NCBI GenBank assembly: GCA_023402355.1 | Contig: JAEXCG010000013.1 | Span: 1 to 44,231, forward strand | DNA: 44,231 nt | DNA from: Bacillota bacterium | GTDB lineage: Bacteria > Bacillota > Clostridia > Christensenellales > Aristaeellaceae | Direction of reading: 5' to 3' | Shown: positions 24,330 to 31,417 of the stretch, piece after piece | Layout of the letters: the number at the start of each line of letters is the position of its first letter | How positions within the stretch are numbered: position 1 is the first letter of the stretch | The notes under the pieces: generated by a model | The model's input: the letters and a program-made list of their open reading frames with translations, nothing else | Database searches by the model: none | Told to the model about the DNA's origin: nothing | Program-made: the position numbers and the translations under genes

Positions 24330-24343
24330 GCTATGGCGTATGC

Positions 24344-25123
24344 TTACGGGCGCTGGCCCATGCCGCCCTCCAGCGTCAGGGTTTCGCCGGACATGTACTT
24401 GAAGTCCGGGGAGCCCAGCAGCACGCACACGCGGCCGATGTCCTTTTCCGGGTCGCCGAAGCGCCCCATGGGCACGGCCTTCAGGTTCTTTTCGTAGGCT
24501 TCGGGATACGCTTCCCTGAAGTTTTCGAGCTGCGAGGTCATGGCCAGGGGGCAGACGACGTTGACGTTGATGTTGTCCTTGCCCCACTCCGTCGCCGCCA
24601 CGCGCGACATGCCGCGGATGCCCTCCTTGGCCGCCGCGTAGGAGCTCTGGCCCTGATTGCCGAACAGCCCCGCGCCGGAGGCGAAGTTGATGACAGAGCC
24701 CTGCGTCTCCTTCAGGTAGGGGTAGCACTCCCGCATGTAATAGAAGGTCGCGTACAGGCCCGAATAGATGCCCAGGTCGAAGTGGTCCTTCGACTGGATC
24801 GCCAGCGGGATGCCCGAGGCGGAGGCCTGCGCGTTGTTGATGAGCACGTCGATGCGCCCGAAGGTCTCGACGGTCTTCTTGACCACCTGCTTTACCTTGT
24901 CCTCGGAATCGTCGTCCGGGGTGACGTCCGCCTGCAGCGCCAGCACCTTGACGCCGTACAGGCGTTCGAGCTCCTCCTTGGCGTCCAGCAGCTTTTGCTC
25001 GTTGCGGCCGGTGAGCGTGAGGTTCGCGCCCTCCTTGGCGTAGGCCACGGCGATGCCGTAGCCGATGGACTTCGCCTTGCCGCCGCCGGTGATGATGGCG
25101 ACCTTGCCGTCAAAAATACCCAT
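24344..25123 (-). CDS. Short-chain dehydrogenase/reductase (SDR)
   Basis: 259-residue NAD(P)-dependent oxidoreductase of the classical SDR family. The cofactor loop is 'TGGGKAKSIGYGIA' (12-25). The structural motif appears as NNAQ (96-99, usually NNAG). The catalytic set is Ser149, Tyr162 and Lys166 ('SSYAAAK'). The widened GGGKAKSIGYG loop resembles that of enoyl-reductase-like or clostridial alcohol-dehydrogenase SDRs. The substrate is unknown. Start 25123 was chosen because GGGAG is 9 nt upstream. A good sigma-A promoter precedes it and no co-transcribed partner is evident, since the next gene on the strand (rplS) has its own promoter. Confidence 0.9.
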   Translation of the reverse strand: MGIFDGKVAIITGGGKAKSIGYGIAVAYAKEGANLTLTGRNEQKLLDAKEELERLYGVKVLALQADVTPDDDSEDKVKQVVKKTVETFGRIDVLINNAQASASGIPLAIQSKDHFDLGIYSGLYATFYYMRECYPYLKETQGSVINFASGAGLFGNQGQSSYAAAKEGIRGMSRVAATEWGKDNINVNVVCPLAMTSQLENFREAYPEAYEKNLKAVPMGRFGDPEKDIGRVCVLLGSPDFKYMSGETLTLEGGMGQRP

Positions 25124-25178
25124 TGAAAACATCTCCCTTGCTTGATGCGGTGATTGATTATTGGAAACAACGGCTTCC

Positions 25179-25207
25179 ATTATACAGCATTGTTAAAAAC
25201 TTATCAA
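25179..25207 (-). promoter_or_regulatory. Sigma-A promoter of the SDR gene
   Basis: TTGATA (25207-25202) and TATAAT (25184-25179), 17-bp spacer, about 55 bp upstream of the start codon. Confidence 0.85.
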
Positions 25208-25327
25208 TATGAAATCCGAATAAATTTTCGCCGGGACGTCTTCCGAAAGCGGCGCAGGCGAAAAAAGGAATTTTCGCCCCGCGCGTCGAAGGGAGGACAG
25301 CATTGAGTAATGGCAGGAGGAAAAAAC

Positions 25328-25909
25328 ATGCTGTCCCTACGTCTGCGCACCGTCCCCTACGCCGCCGCCGGCGACCTTTACGCGCGCCTTGAGCGCGACT
25401 TCCCCATTCCCGCGGAGCGCCCGCCGCTTGCCACATTCCGCCGCTACCTCAAGACCGGCGCGGCGGAGGCGTTTGACGTGCTGCAAGAGGGCAAAAGCGC
25501 CGCCTACGCCGTGTGCACCTGGGGCGAGGGCAGCGTGCTCTGCTCGTTTCTGGCGGTGGAGCCCGAATGCCGCGCTATGGGCGTGGGGAGCGCGGTGCTA
25601 AATCGCCTGTGCGCCTTTTACGAGGGCGCGGACGCGCTCATCGTGGAGGTGGAGCAGCCAGAGCTCGCGGAAAGCGCGGACGACCGCCTCCAGCGCGAAA
25701 AGCGCATTGCCTTTTACGAGCGCGCGGGCTTCTCGCTCGCGCAGGGCATCGAATACACGATATGGGGCATCCCCATGCACCTGATGGCACGCCCGCTGCG
25801 CCCGGGCTTTGAGGCGGAAAAGGCGCTGCCCGCGGAGATGCGCTCCGTCTATCAAAAGCTCTTCCCGCCCAAGCTCATGCACAAGATGGAAATCGCGCGC
25901 AAGGGTTGA
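25328..25909 (+). CDS. GNAT family N-acetyltransferase
   Basis: 193 residues with the Gcn5-related fold. A central strand with 'CSFLAVEPECRAMGVGSAVLNRL' (by parts: LAVEPECRAMGVGSAVL) supplies the acetyl-CoA pyrophosphate loop R-x-x-G-x-G-S/A, and 'AFYERAGF' is the usual C-terminal motif (present as IAFYERAGFSL). The acceptor cannot be told from sequence. AGGAGG lies 6-7 nt upstream of ATG 25328; an upstream in-frame ATG at 25310 has no ribosome binding site. It is divergent from the SDR gene and converges with the small ORF behind the lactonase, ending 3 nt before that ORF's stop. Confidence 0.9.
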   Translation: MLSLRLRTVPYAAAGDLYARLERDFPIPAERPPLATFRRYLKTGAAEAFDVLQEGKSAAYAVCTWGEGSVLCSFLAVEPECRAMGVGSAVLNRLCAFYEGADALIVEVEQPELAESADDRLQREKRIAFYERAGFSLAQGIEYTIWGIPMHLMARPLRPGFEAEKALPAEMRSVYQKLFPPKLMHKMEIARKG

Positions 25910-25912
25910 TCC

Positions 25913-26053
25913 TCACAAAAGCCCCAGCCAGCGCAGCAGGTAGACGCAGTCCAGAAACCCCTGATGGTAGATGTGCTCGTCGTCGAACGTCATCACGTGC
26001 ACCTTCGCCGCGTCGTAGTGGTCGATGAGCTGCGCGTCCTCCTGTGGGGGCAT
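25913..26053 (-). CDS. Small 46-residue ORF, hypothetical or gene remnant
   Basis: The ORF starts ATG-CCC-CCA-CAG and ends CTT-TTG-TGA. Nearly every third base is G or C, as in the neighbouring real genes, which argues that this frame is or was translated. The product has an acidic N-terminal half and a hydrophobic end ('YHQGFLDCVYLLRWLGLL'). No ribosome binding site precedes the ATG. The same frame stays open back to the lactonase stop codon at 26081-26083, so it could be a separate small gene, a decayed 3' part of a longer gene, or a read-through extension of the lactonase. I do not recognise a family. Confidence 0.5.
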   Translation of the reverse strand: MPPQEDAQLIDHYDAAKVHVMTFDDEHIYHQGFLDCVYLLRWLGLL

Positions 26054-26080
26054 AACGCAAAGCGCGGCGAATAGGCCGCC

Positions 26081-27091
26081 TCACGCCGCCGTCAGGCAGA
26101 CCGGCGCGGGCACGGCGAGGCGGGAAGCGACCGCCCATCCCGCCGCCGTCCGCCGCAGGCAGGTCACCTCGCCCGATCCCTGGCAGGCGCACAGCAGGCA
26201 ATCCTCGCCTGCCGCCAGCAGGTCGCGGGGGTACGCGCCGCCGCAGGGATAGACGCCCTCGCGCACGGGCAGGCCCTGCGCGTCCAAACGGAACACGGCC
26301 ACGCTGTCGTGCCCCCGGTTGGAGACGAACAGCCGGCCATCCGCCCCCTGCCGCAGGGCCGCGGCCCAGCTCTCCCCCGCGTCCGCCGGCAGGCAGGGCT
26401 GCGCGTCCGCGATGAAGCAGCCGCCCCGGCCGTCCGGCAGGAGCGTGAACAGCTCGCTCGTCAGCTCGCTCACCACGAAAAGCCCGCCGTCCGGGCGCAG
26501 CAGGAGGTGGCGCGGTCCGCTGCCGTGGGGCAGCAGGACGGGCGAAAGCTCCTTCCACGTGCGCGCGTCGTAGCGGCGCACGCGGTCGGCCCCCAGGTCG
26601 CAGCAAAGCAGCACGTCCCCGTCAAACGCGCAGAAATGCGCGTGCGCGCACTCCTGACGCGCTTTGTCCGGCCCCTTCGCCGCGTAGCGCAGCGACGCCA
26701 CAGGCGCCTGCAGCGCGCCGTCCTCCGCGAGCGCGTAGACGCTCACCGTGCCGTCCCCGTAATTCGCGACGGCCAGAAGGCGTCCGTCCCCGCTGCGCGC
26801 GAGGTGGCAGGGCGCGCCGCCGCCGGAGGGCAAAGCCTCGCGCGGGACAAGCGCCCCGTCCTTCGCTACGGAAAAGCGCATGACCCCGCCGCCCGGCGCG
26901 TCCATAAACGCCGGGCATTCGCATACCGCGTACAGGTTCGCGCCGTTCGGCGCGCGAAGTAAATAGGAAGGGTCGGGCGCTTCCCCCACCGCCCGCAGGC
27001 CGGTGAGCGCGCCGGCGGATGGATCGAGCGCCGCCTCGTAGACGCCCTTCGAGCCGGTGCCCGTCGTGTACGTGCCGATCCAAATCTTCAT
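26081..27091 (-). CDS. Lactonase-family seven-bladed beta-propeller protein (6-phosphogluconolactonase-like)
   Basis: 336 residues. 'IWIGTYTTGTGSKGVYEA' at the N-terminus, 'APDPSYLLRAPNGANLYAV', 'GGAPCHLARSGDGRLLAVANYGDGTVSVY', 'HAHFCAFDGDVLLCCDLGADRV' and 'GSGPRHLLLRPDGGLFVVSEL' (each read as one propeller blade) are the pattern of the PF10282 lactonase family. Members hydrolyse sugar lactones or act as cyclases; the substrate here is open. The ATG at 27091 overlaps the dehydrogenase stop as ATGA. Next to a D-2-hydroxyacid dehydrogenase, a role in sugar-acid metabolism is plausible. No signal peptide is seen. Confidence 0.88.
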   Translation of the reverse strand: MKIWIGTYTTGTGSKGVYEAALDPSAGALTGLRAVGEAPDPSYLLRAPNGANLYAVCECPAFMDAPGGGVMRFSVAKDGALVPREALPSGGGAPCHLARSGDGRLLAVANYGDGTVSVYALAEDGALQAPVASLRYAAKGPDKARQECAHAHFCAFDGDVLLCCDLGADRVRRYDARTWKELSPVLLPHGSGPRHLLLRPDGGLFVVSELTSELFTLLPDGRGGCFIADAQPCLPADAGESWAAALRQGADGRLFVSNRGHDSVAVFRLDAQGLPVREGVYPCGGAYPRDLLAAGEDCLLCACQGSGEVTCLRRTAAGWAVASRLAVPAPVCLTAA

Positions 27092-28029
27092 GCGTTCACC
27101 ACATTCTGCGGCCTGCCCGCGATAAAGGCGCGCAGGTTTTCCGCGCAAACGTTCATGAGGCGGCGGCGCGCCTCGATCGGTGCCCAGGCGAAGTGGGGCG
27201 TGATGACGCAGTTGGGCGCGCCCAGCAGCGGGCAGTCCGGCGCCATGGGCTCCTGACAGAGCACGTCCAGCCCCGCGCCCGCCACCTTGCCGCTGTCAAG
27301 CGCGTCGCGCAGGTCCTGCTCGACGATGAGCGGCCCGCGCGCGGTGTTGAGCAGCAGCACGCCGTCCTTCATGCGGGCGATGCTCTCCCGATTGACGATC
27401 CCCTTCGTCTCCGGGAAGAGCGGGCAATGCAGGGAAATCACGTCGCTGCGCGCGAGCAGCTCCTCAAAGGACACGCATTCCGGTCCCCGGGGCGTGCGCG
27501 TATAGGCGATCACGTCCATGCCCATCGCCCGGGCGATGTCCGCGACGGCCCGGCCGATGCTGCCGTAGCCGACGATGCCCATCGTCTTGCCCGCGAGCTC
27601 GATCAGCGGCGTGTCCCAGAACGTGAAGCATTCGCTCTTGACCCAGCGCCCCGCGTGCACCGCGTCGCTGTGGCTGCCCACGTGATGGCACAGCTCCAGC
27701 AGCAGCGCGAATGTGAACTGCGCGACCGACTGCGTGCTGTAGGCGGGCACGTTGCACACGTCGATGCCGCGCTCCCGGGCGGCCTGAATGTCCACGACGT
27801 TGTAGCCCGTCGCGATGACGCCGATGAAGCGAAGGTTCGGCGCTTTTGAAATGATTTCCCGGTCCAGAATCACCTTATTGGTAAAGACCGCCTCCGCGTC
27901 CCCGATGCGGGCGAGCGCCTGCGCCTGCAAGGTGGCGTCGTAGACCGTCAGCTCCCCTTGGGACGTAAAGGCGTCCCAGTTCAGGTCGCCGGGGTTGGCC
28001 GCGTAGCCGTCCAGGACGACGATTTTCAT
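27088..28029 (-). CDS. D-2-hydroxyacid dehydrogenase (glycerate dehydrogenase/hydroxypyruvate reductase type)
   Basis: 313-residue NAD(P)-dependent reductase of 2-oxoacids to D-2-hydroxyacids. The Rossmann motif 'GIVGYGSIGRAVADIA' is at 151-166. The catalytic set is Arg231 ('NTARGPL'), Glu260 ('LDVLCQEP') and His279 ('ITPHFAW'). The 'ATGYNVVD' loop (73-80) is typical of glycerate dehydrogenases. GGAGG precedes ATG 28029. It is the first gene of a two- or three-gene operon with the lactonase and faces a divergent XRE regulator, which probably controls it. Hydroxypyruvate or a sugar-derived 2-oxoacid would fit the locus, but the substrate is not proven. Confidence 0.92.
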   Translation of the reverse strand: MKIVVLDGYAANPGDLNWDAFTSQGELTVYDATLQAQALARIGDAEAVFTNKVILDREIISKAPNLRFIGVIATGYNVVDIQAARERGIDVCNVPAYSTQSVAQFTFALLLELCHHVGSHSDAVHAGRWVKSECFTFWDTPLIELAGKTMGIVGYGSIGRAVADIARAMGMDVIAYTRTPRGPECVSFEELLARSDVISLHCPLFPETKGIVNRESIARMKDGVLLLNTARGPLIVEQDLRDALDSGKVAGAGLDVLCQEPMAPDCPLLGAPNCVITPHFAWAPIEARRRLMNVCAENLRAFIAGRPQNVVNA

Positions 28030-28061
28030 GGTGGGTTCCTCCCTGTCTTTTGATGGAACCC

Positions 28062-28067
28062 ATTGTA
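28062..28067 (-). promoter_or_regulatory. Extended -10 promoter element for the dehydrogenase operon
   Basis: TGC-TACAAT on the minus strand, 32 bp upstream of ATG 28029. The corresponding -35 (TTCCCG at 17 bp) is poor and lies within an inverted repeat. Confidence 0.6.
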
Positions 28068-28075
28068 GCACGATC

Positions 28076-28095
28076 GCCCCTTTGCGGGAAGGGGC
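28076..28095. promoter_or_regulatory. Candidate operator: inverted repeat GCCCCTT-N6-AAGGGGC
   Basis: A perfect 7-bp inverted repeat covers the -35 region of the dehydrogenase promoter and lies 45 bp upstream of the XRE gene. That is the natural place for an XRE binding site controlling both directions. Inferred from position and symmetry only. Confidence 0.5.
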
Positions 28096-28139
28096 ATCTT
28101 AACATGCAAAACACAGAACTTACAAAGGAGAATGCGATC

Positions 28140-28451
28140 ATGGAAAACGGCGTCTACGATCTGGGCCTGCGTTTAAAAGCGCTTCGCCAGAAAAAGCGTT
28201 TTTCACAAAAAGTCGTCGCGGCCCGCATCGGCGTTACCCGCGCGACCATCAGCGCCTACGAAAACAACCTGACCACGCCGAGCGTCGAGCAGCTCGTAAA
28301 GCTGGCCCTGCTGTACGGAGCCTCGCTCGATTCCATGCTAAACCTTGACCGCCGTGATGTTCTCTATCTGGACGACCTCACAGAAAGCCAGCGGCTTACC
28401 GTCCGAAGGGTGGTCGATTTGCTCAAAAAGGAGTTCCAAAAAGAAAAATAG
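28140..28451 (+). CDS. XRE-family helix-turn-helix transcriptional regulator
   Basis: 103 residues with a Cro/C1-type HTH at about residues 9-63 ('LRLKALRQKKRFSQKVVAARIGVTRATISAYEN', by parts RFSQKVVAARIGV and RATISAYEN). A short helical C-terminal tail ends in 'LKKEFQKEK'. There is no sensory domain, so it may be a simple repressor. ATG 28140 was picked because AAAGGAG is 9 nt upstream; an upstream in-frame ATG at 28104 lacks a site. It is divergent from the dehydrogenase-lactonase operon, the most likely target, and ends at a strong bidirectional terminator. Confidence 0.88.
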   Translation: MENGVYDLGLRLKALRQKKRFSQKVVAARIGVTRATISAYENNLTTPSVEQLVKLALLYGASLDSMLNLDRRDVLYLDDLTESQRLTVRRVVDLLKKEFQKEK

Positions 28452-28476
28452 TCCTCATGGTTAGCATGAAGGCCAA

Positions 28477-28518
28477 AGGCCCGCCGCGAGCGAAAAGCTC
28501 CCGGCGGGCCTGCTTATT
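28477..28518. terminator. Bidirectional terminator between the XRE gene and the GH88 gene
   Basis: Stem AGGCCCGCCG...CGGCGGGCCT with an inner GAGC/GCTC pairing. On the plus strand TGCTTATTTTTT follows and serves the XRE gene. On the minus strand TTTGG follows and could end the polysaccharide operon. Confidence 0.85.
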
Positions 28519-28525
28519 TTTTCCG

Positions 28526-29644
28526 TCACTTCCACAGCATCGGATCGGTGCCGCGCAGCTTGGCGATGGCCTCCACGAAGAAGTAATCGCCGTAGGTGAT
28601 GTTCGTCTCCTGCCCCGCGCCGTCCTCGTGGTAGGCGGCGGTGCAGCGCGTCAGGATGCCCTGGCAGCGGTCCGACCAGTCGGCGCAGCTCTCGCACAGC
28701 GCGCGCAGCATGCGGACGGCGGCGTCCCGGTACATCGCCTGCTCGTGCTCGCCCACGCAGCCCGCCAGCTCCAGCAGGCCGCAGGCGGCGCAGGCGCTGG
28801 CGATGTTGTCCAGCTTCTGCGGTTCCTTGGGCTGGCGGAAGTCGCAGTCGACCAGTCCGTCCGCGCGGATGTTGGAGATGAAGTAGTGCGCCACGCGCTT
28901 GGCCGTGTCCAGATAGCGCGCGTCGCCCGTGTGCAGGTAGCTGATGACGAACCCGTAGAGCGCCCAGGACTGGCCGCGCGACCAGGAAGAGCCCGCGCAG
29001 TAGCCCTGACCGCCCGGCGCGTCGAGCATCTCGCCCGTCTCCGGGTCGAAGATGACGATGTGGTTGCACGAGCCGTCCGGCCGCACGAAGCAGCGCATCG
29101 TCGTGTCGGCATGCGTGCGCGCGATCTTGAGGAAGCGCGGGTCGCCCGTCTGCTCGTTAGCCCAGTAGAGCAGCGCCAGGTTCATCATGCAGTCCACGAT
29201 CGCCCAGCCCTCGCGGCCCTTCTGGCCCCAGGCGCGAATGAAGCCCGCGGGGTTAAAGCGCCCGGCGAGGATCGTCGCCGCGTGCAGCGTGTCGCGCCGC
29301 GCCTCGTCGCTGCCGGTCAGCTTATAGTCCGCGCCCGAGGAGAGCAGGTACATGAAGCCCACGTCGTGGTTGAGCAGCTCGAAGGTCATCATTTCCTTCT
29401 GCAGCAGCTTCTCCACCCTTCGCGCCTCCTGCAGGAAGCGCTCGTCCTTCGTGCCCGCGTAAAGCTGCCACATGAGCGCGGGCCAGAAGCCGTTCGTCCA
29501 CCAGCTGTCGCCGTCAAAGGGCGAGGCGATCCAGGTGCCATTTTCGCTCTTATAGGGGATCAGCCCCATGCGCGCCGCCAGCTCGCTGGACGCCGTAAAC
29601 TTCTTTACGATTTTTTCCCATGCCTCGTCAATCCACTGCTGCAT
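28526..29644 (-). CDS. GH88 unsaturated glucuronyl hydrolase
   Basis: 372-residue (alpha/alpha)6-barrel enzyme that hydrates the 4,5-unsaturated uronic acid left at the non-reducing end by polysaccharide lyases. The two acidic residues known from unsaturated glucuronyl hydrolases are visible: Asp94 in 'NHDVGFMYL' and Asp151 in 'IVDCMMNLALL'. 'SWSRGQSWALYGF' is also typical. No signal peptide is present, so it acts in the cytoplasm on imported oligosaccharides. Its ATG lies inside the end of the DUF2264 gene (17-nt overlap), with GGAGG 9 nt upstream. GH105 is the nearest alternative, but the retained Asp94 favours GH88. Confidence 0.93.
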   Translation of the reverse strand: MQQWIDEAWEKIVKKFTASSELAARMGLIPYKSENGTWIASPFDGDSWWTNGFWPALMWQLYAGTKDERFLQEARRVEKLLQKEMMTFELLNHDVGFMYLLSSGADYKLTGSDEARRDTLHAATILAGRFNPAGFIRAWGQKGREGWAIVDCMMNLALLYWANEQTGDPRFLKIARTHADTTMRCFVRPDGSCNHIVIFDPETGEMLDAPGGQGYCAGSSWSRGQSWALYGFVISYLHTGDARYLDTAKRVAHYFISNIRADGLVDCDFRQPKEPQKLDNIASACAACGLLELAGCVGEHEQAMYRDAAVRMLRALCESCADWSDRCQGILTRCTAAYHEDGAGQETNITYGDYFFVEAIAKLRGTDPMLWK

Positions 29645-31415
29645 ACGTCAAAACCTCCTGTGGCATGTTCGCCCACTTTTGTTCTCCATCGACCACCGCG
29701 CCGAGCACGGCGCTCACCAGCACCGTCTCCCCCACCGGGACGTCCGCCCAGAGCGAGGGCAGCAGCGTGCGCGGGTAAAGCAGGTTGGTGTTGGGTTCCG
29801 GCTGGGTGACCTGCGCCGCGTCAAAGCCGCGCAGCGCGCGCACGCCGCTCACGCCCCAGGGGGCCTTCACCACCGCGAAGCCCTCGCCCGTCTCTTCCTG
29901 CGGGCGCACCCGTCCGTCCTCGCGCCGAATGGCAAAGCCGCCCTCCGCGACCTTCAGCGGCCGGTCGGTCACGATGCGCTGCACGCGCACGTGCCAGTCG
30001 CCCAGCGGAATCACCCTCGTGGTCACCGTGACGCCCGCAAACGGGCGCCAGGTCGAGCGCACCTCCGCCTCCGTCAGCTCGAAGGCGTCGCAGCCGTAGC
30101 GCGCGTGGAAGCTCACGCCGTCCTCGCTGACCGCCAGCATGCTGTCGAACGCGCCGCACTTGTAGAGCTTGGCGCTCTTGGGCACGCTGAACGCAAAGGC
30201 CGTGGAGTAGACGAACTTCTCGTACTTGGCCTCGTCGTGCGCGTGCTCCTTGCAGTGCTGGCCCGCGGTAAACGCCTGCACGTGCAGGTTTTGCTCGTCG
30301 CGCACGATCAGCATGCGCGCCATCTCCTCCAGCAGCTTGCGGGGCGGCGTGCAGGGCCGCTCCTCGCAGGTCCAGAAGGGATGATCCTCCGGCAGCATCA
30401 GCGGGGCGAACGTCTTCATCGCCCAGTAGGCCGAGCCGAAGGCGTTGTAGCCCTCGCCCATGATGAGGTTCGGGTAGCCGTAGCCGATGGTCAGCACGCC
30501 GTCCCGCGTGAAGATCGGCCGCTTCAGCCACCAGCGCAGGTTTTGCAGCAGGATGTGCTTGATTTCGCCCAGGCCAAGGCCCGGCGCTTCCACGCCCGCG
30601 GCGGCCATGGCCGCGAAGAACGCGCCCTGCGCGAAGCGATAGGTCAGGCTGCGGCCGAACGGCAGCGCCGCGCCGTCCGCCGAAAACCACGCCGCGAACT
30701 GCGGGGCGAAATATCGCGCGCGCTCCTTAAAGCGCTCCGCGCGCTCGGGGTCGCGGTCCTTCATCGCGATGGCGTAGATCAGCCCATAGTAGTGAAACGC
30801 CCAGGGCGTGTAGTAGTCGCGCTGCGTCTCGTAATCGTAGTACCAGCCCTGCCCCTCGTAATGGCTCTCTATCAGCGCGAGGTCCTCGTCCAGACGCGCC
30901 TGGTCGCAGGGCCTGCCGCAGAGCATGAAGCCGCAGTTCACCAGCACGCGGAAGAAGCGCCAGTTGTTCTTCGGCATGTCGTGCGCGTTGATCTGCCCCA
31001 GCCAGCGGCAGACGTCGTCCTGCGCCTTGGGGGGCAGGTCGCCCAGGAAGCGGTTCGGCACGAGGCACAGCGCCATGCCCATGACCGCCATCTCGACCAT
31101 GCGCTGGTCGAAGGGGCCGATGTCGCCCCAGTACTCCGGGTGCGCGGGGTCGGCGCCGTTTTGAAGCCCCTCGCGCCACCTTTGCCAGAGCGGCTCGACC
31201 GCCGGGCTCTTCGATACGAGCATGGGCACGATCGCCCACAGCGGGCGGGAAAACGCCTCCATCTCCGCGATGTCCGCGGGATAGACCGCGCCCGTCTCGC
31301 CCAGGTTCAGCCGCGCACTCCCCTCGCTCAGCAGCGGGGCGAGCGGGCTGAGCAGGTCGAGCGCCGCGCGCTCAAAGTCCGCGCGCGTGATCAGCAGGTT
31401 GTTTTGTATGTCCAT
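29628..31415 (-). CDS. DUF2264 domain protein
   Basis: 595-residue protein matching the DUF2264 pattern: an N-terminal helical barrel with 'FSRPLWAIVPML' (about 55-66), 'NAHDMPKNNWRFFRVLVN', 'YYDYETQRDYYTPWAFHYYGL' (by parts) and 'GRSLTYRFAQGAFFAA', then a beta-rich C-terminal half from about residue 370. DUF2264 proteins recur in polysaccharide utilisation loci, and the architecture resembles (alpha/alpha)-toroid lyases and hydrolases. No reaction is assigned here. It lacks a signal peptide. It starts 2 nt after the lyase stop, and GAGGAGG for its translation lies within the end of the lyase gene. Confidence 0.85.
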   Translation of the reverse strand: MDIQNNLLITRADFERAALDLLSPLAPLLSEGSARLNLGETGAVYPADIAEMEAFSRPLWAIVPMLVSKSPAVEPLWQRWREGLQNGADPAHPEYWGDIGPFDQRMVEMAVMGMALCLVPNRFLGDLPPKAQDDVCRWLGQINAHDMPKNNWRFFRVLVNCGFMLCGRPCDQARLDEDLALIESHYEGQGWYYDYETQRDYYTPWAFHYYGLIYAIAMKDRDPERAERFKERARYFAPQFAAWFSADGAALPFGRSLTYRFAQGAFFAAMAAAGVEAPGLGLGEIKHILLQNLRWWLKRPIFTRDGVLTIGYGYPNLIMGEGYNAFGSAYWAMKTFAPLMLPEDHPFWTCEERPCTPPRKLLEEMARMLIVRDEQNLHVQAFTAGQHCKEHAHDEAKYEKFVYSTAFAFSVPKSAKLYKCGAFDSMLAVSEDGVSFHARYGCDAFELTEAEVRSTWRPFAGVTVTTRVIPLGDWHVRVQRIVTDRPLKVAEGGFAIRREDGRVRPQEETGEGFAVVKAPWGVSGVRALRGFDAAQVTQPEPNTNLLYPRTLLPSLWADVPVGETVLVSAVLGAVVDGEQKWANMPQEVLTYAAVD

Positions 31416-31417
31416 CT

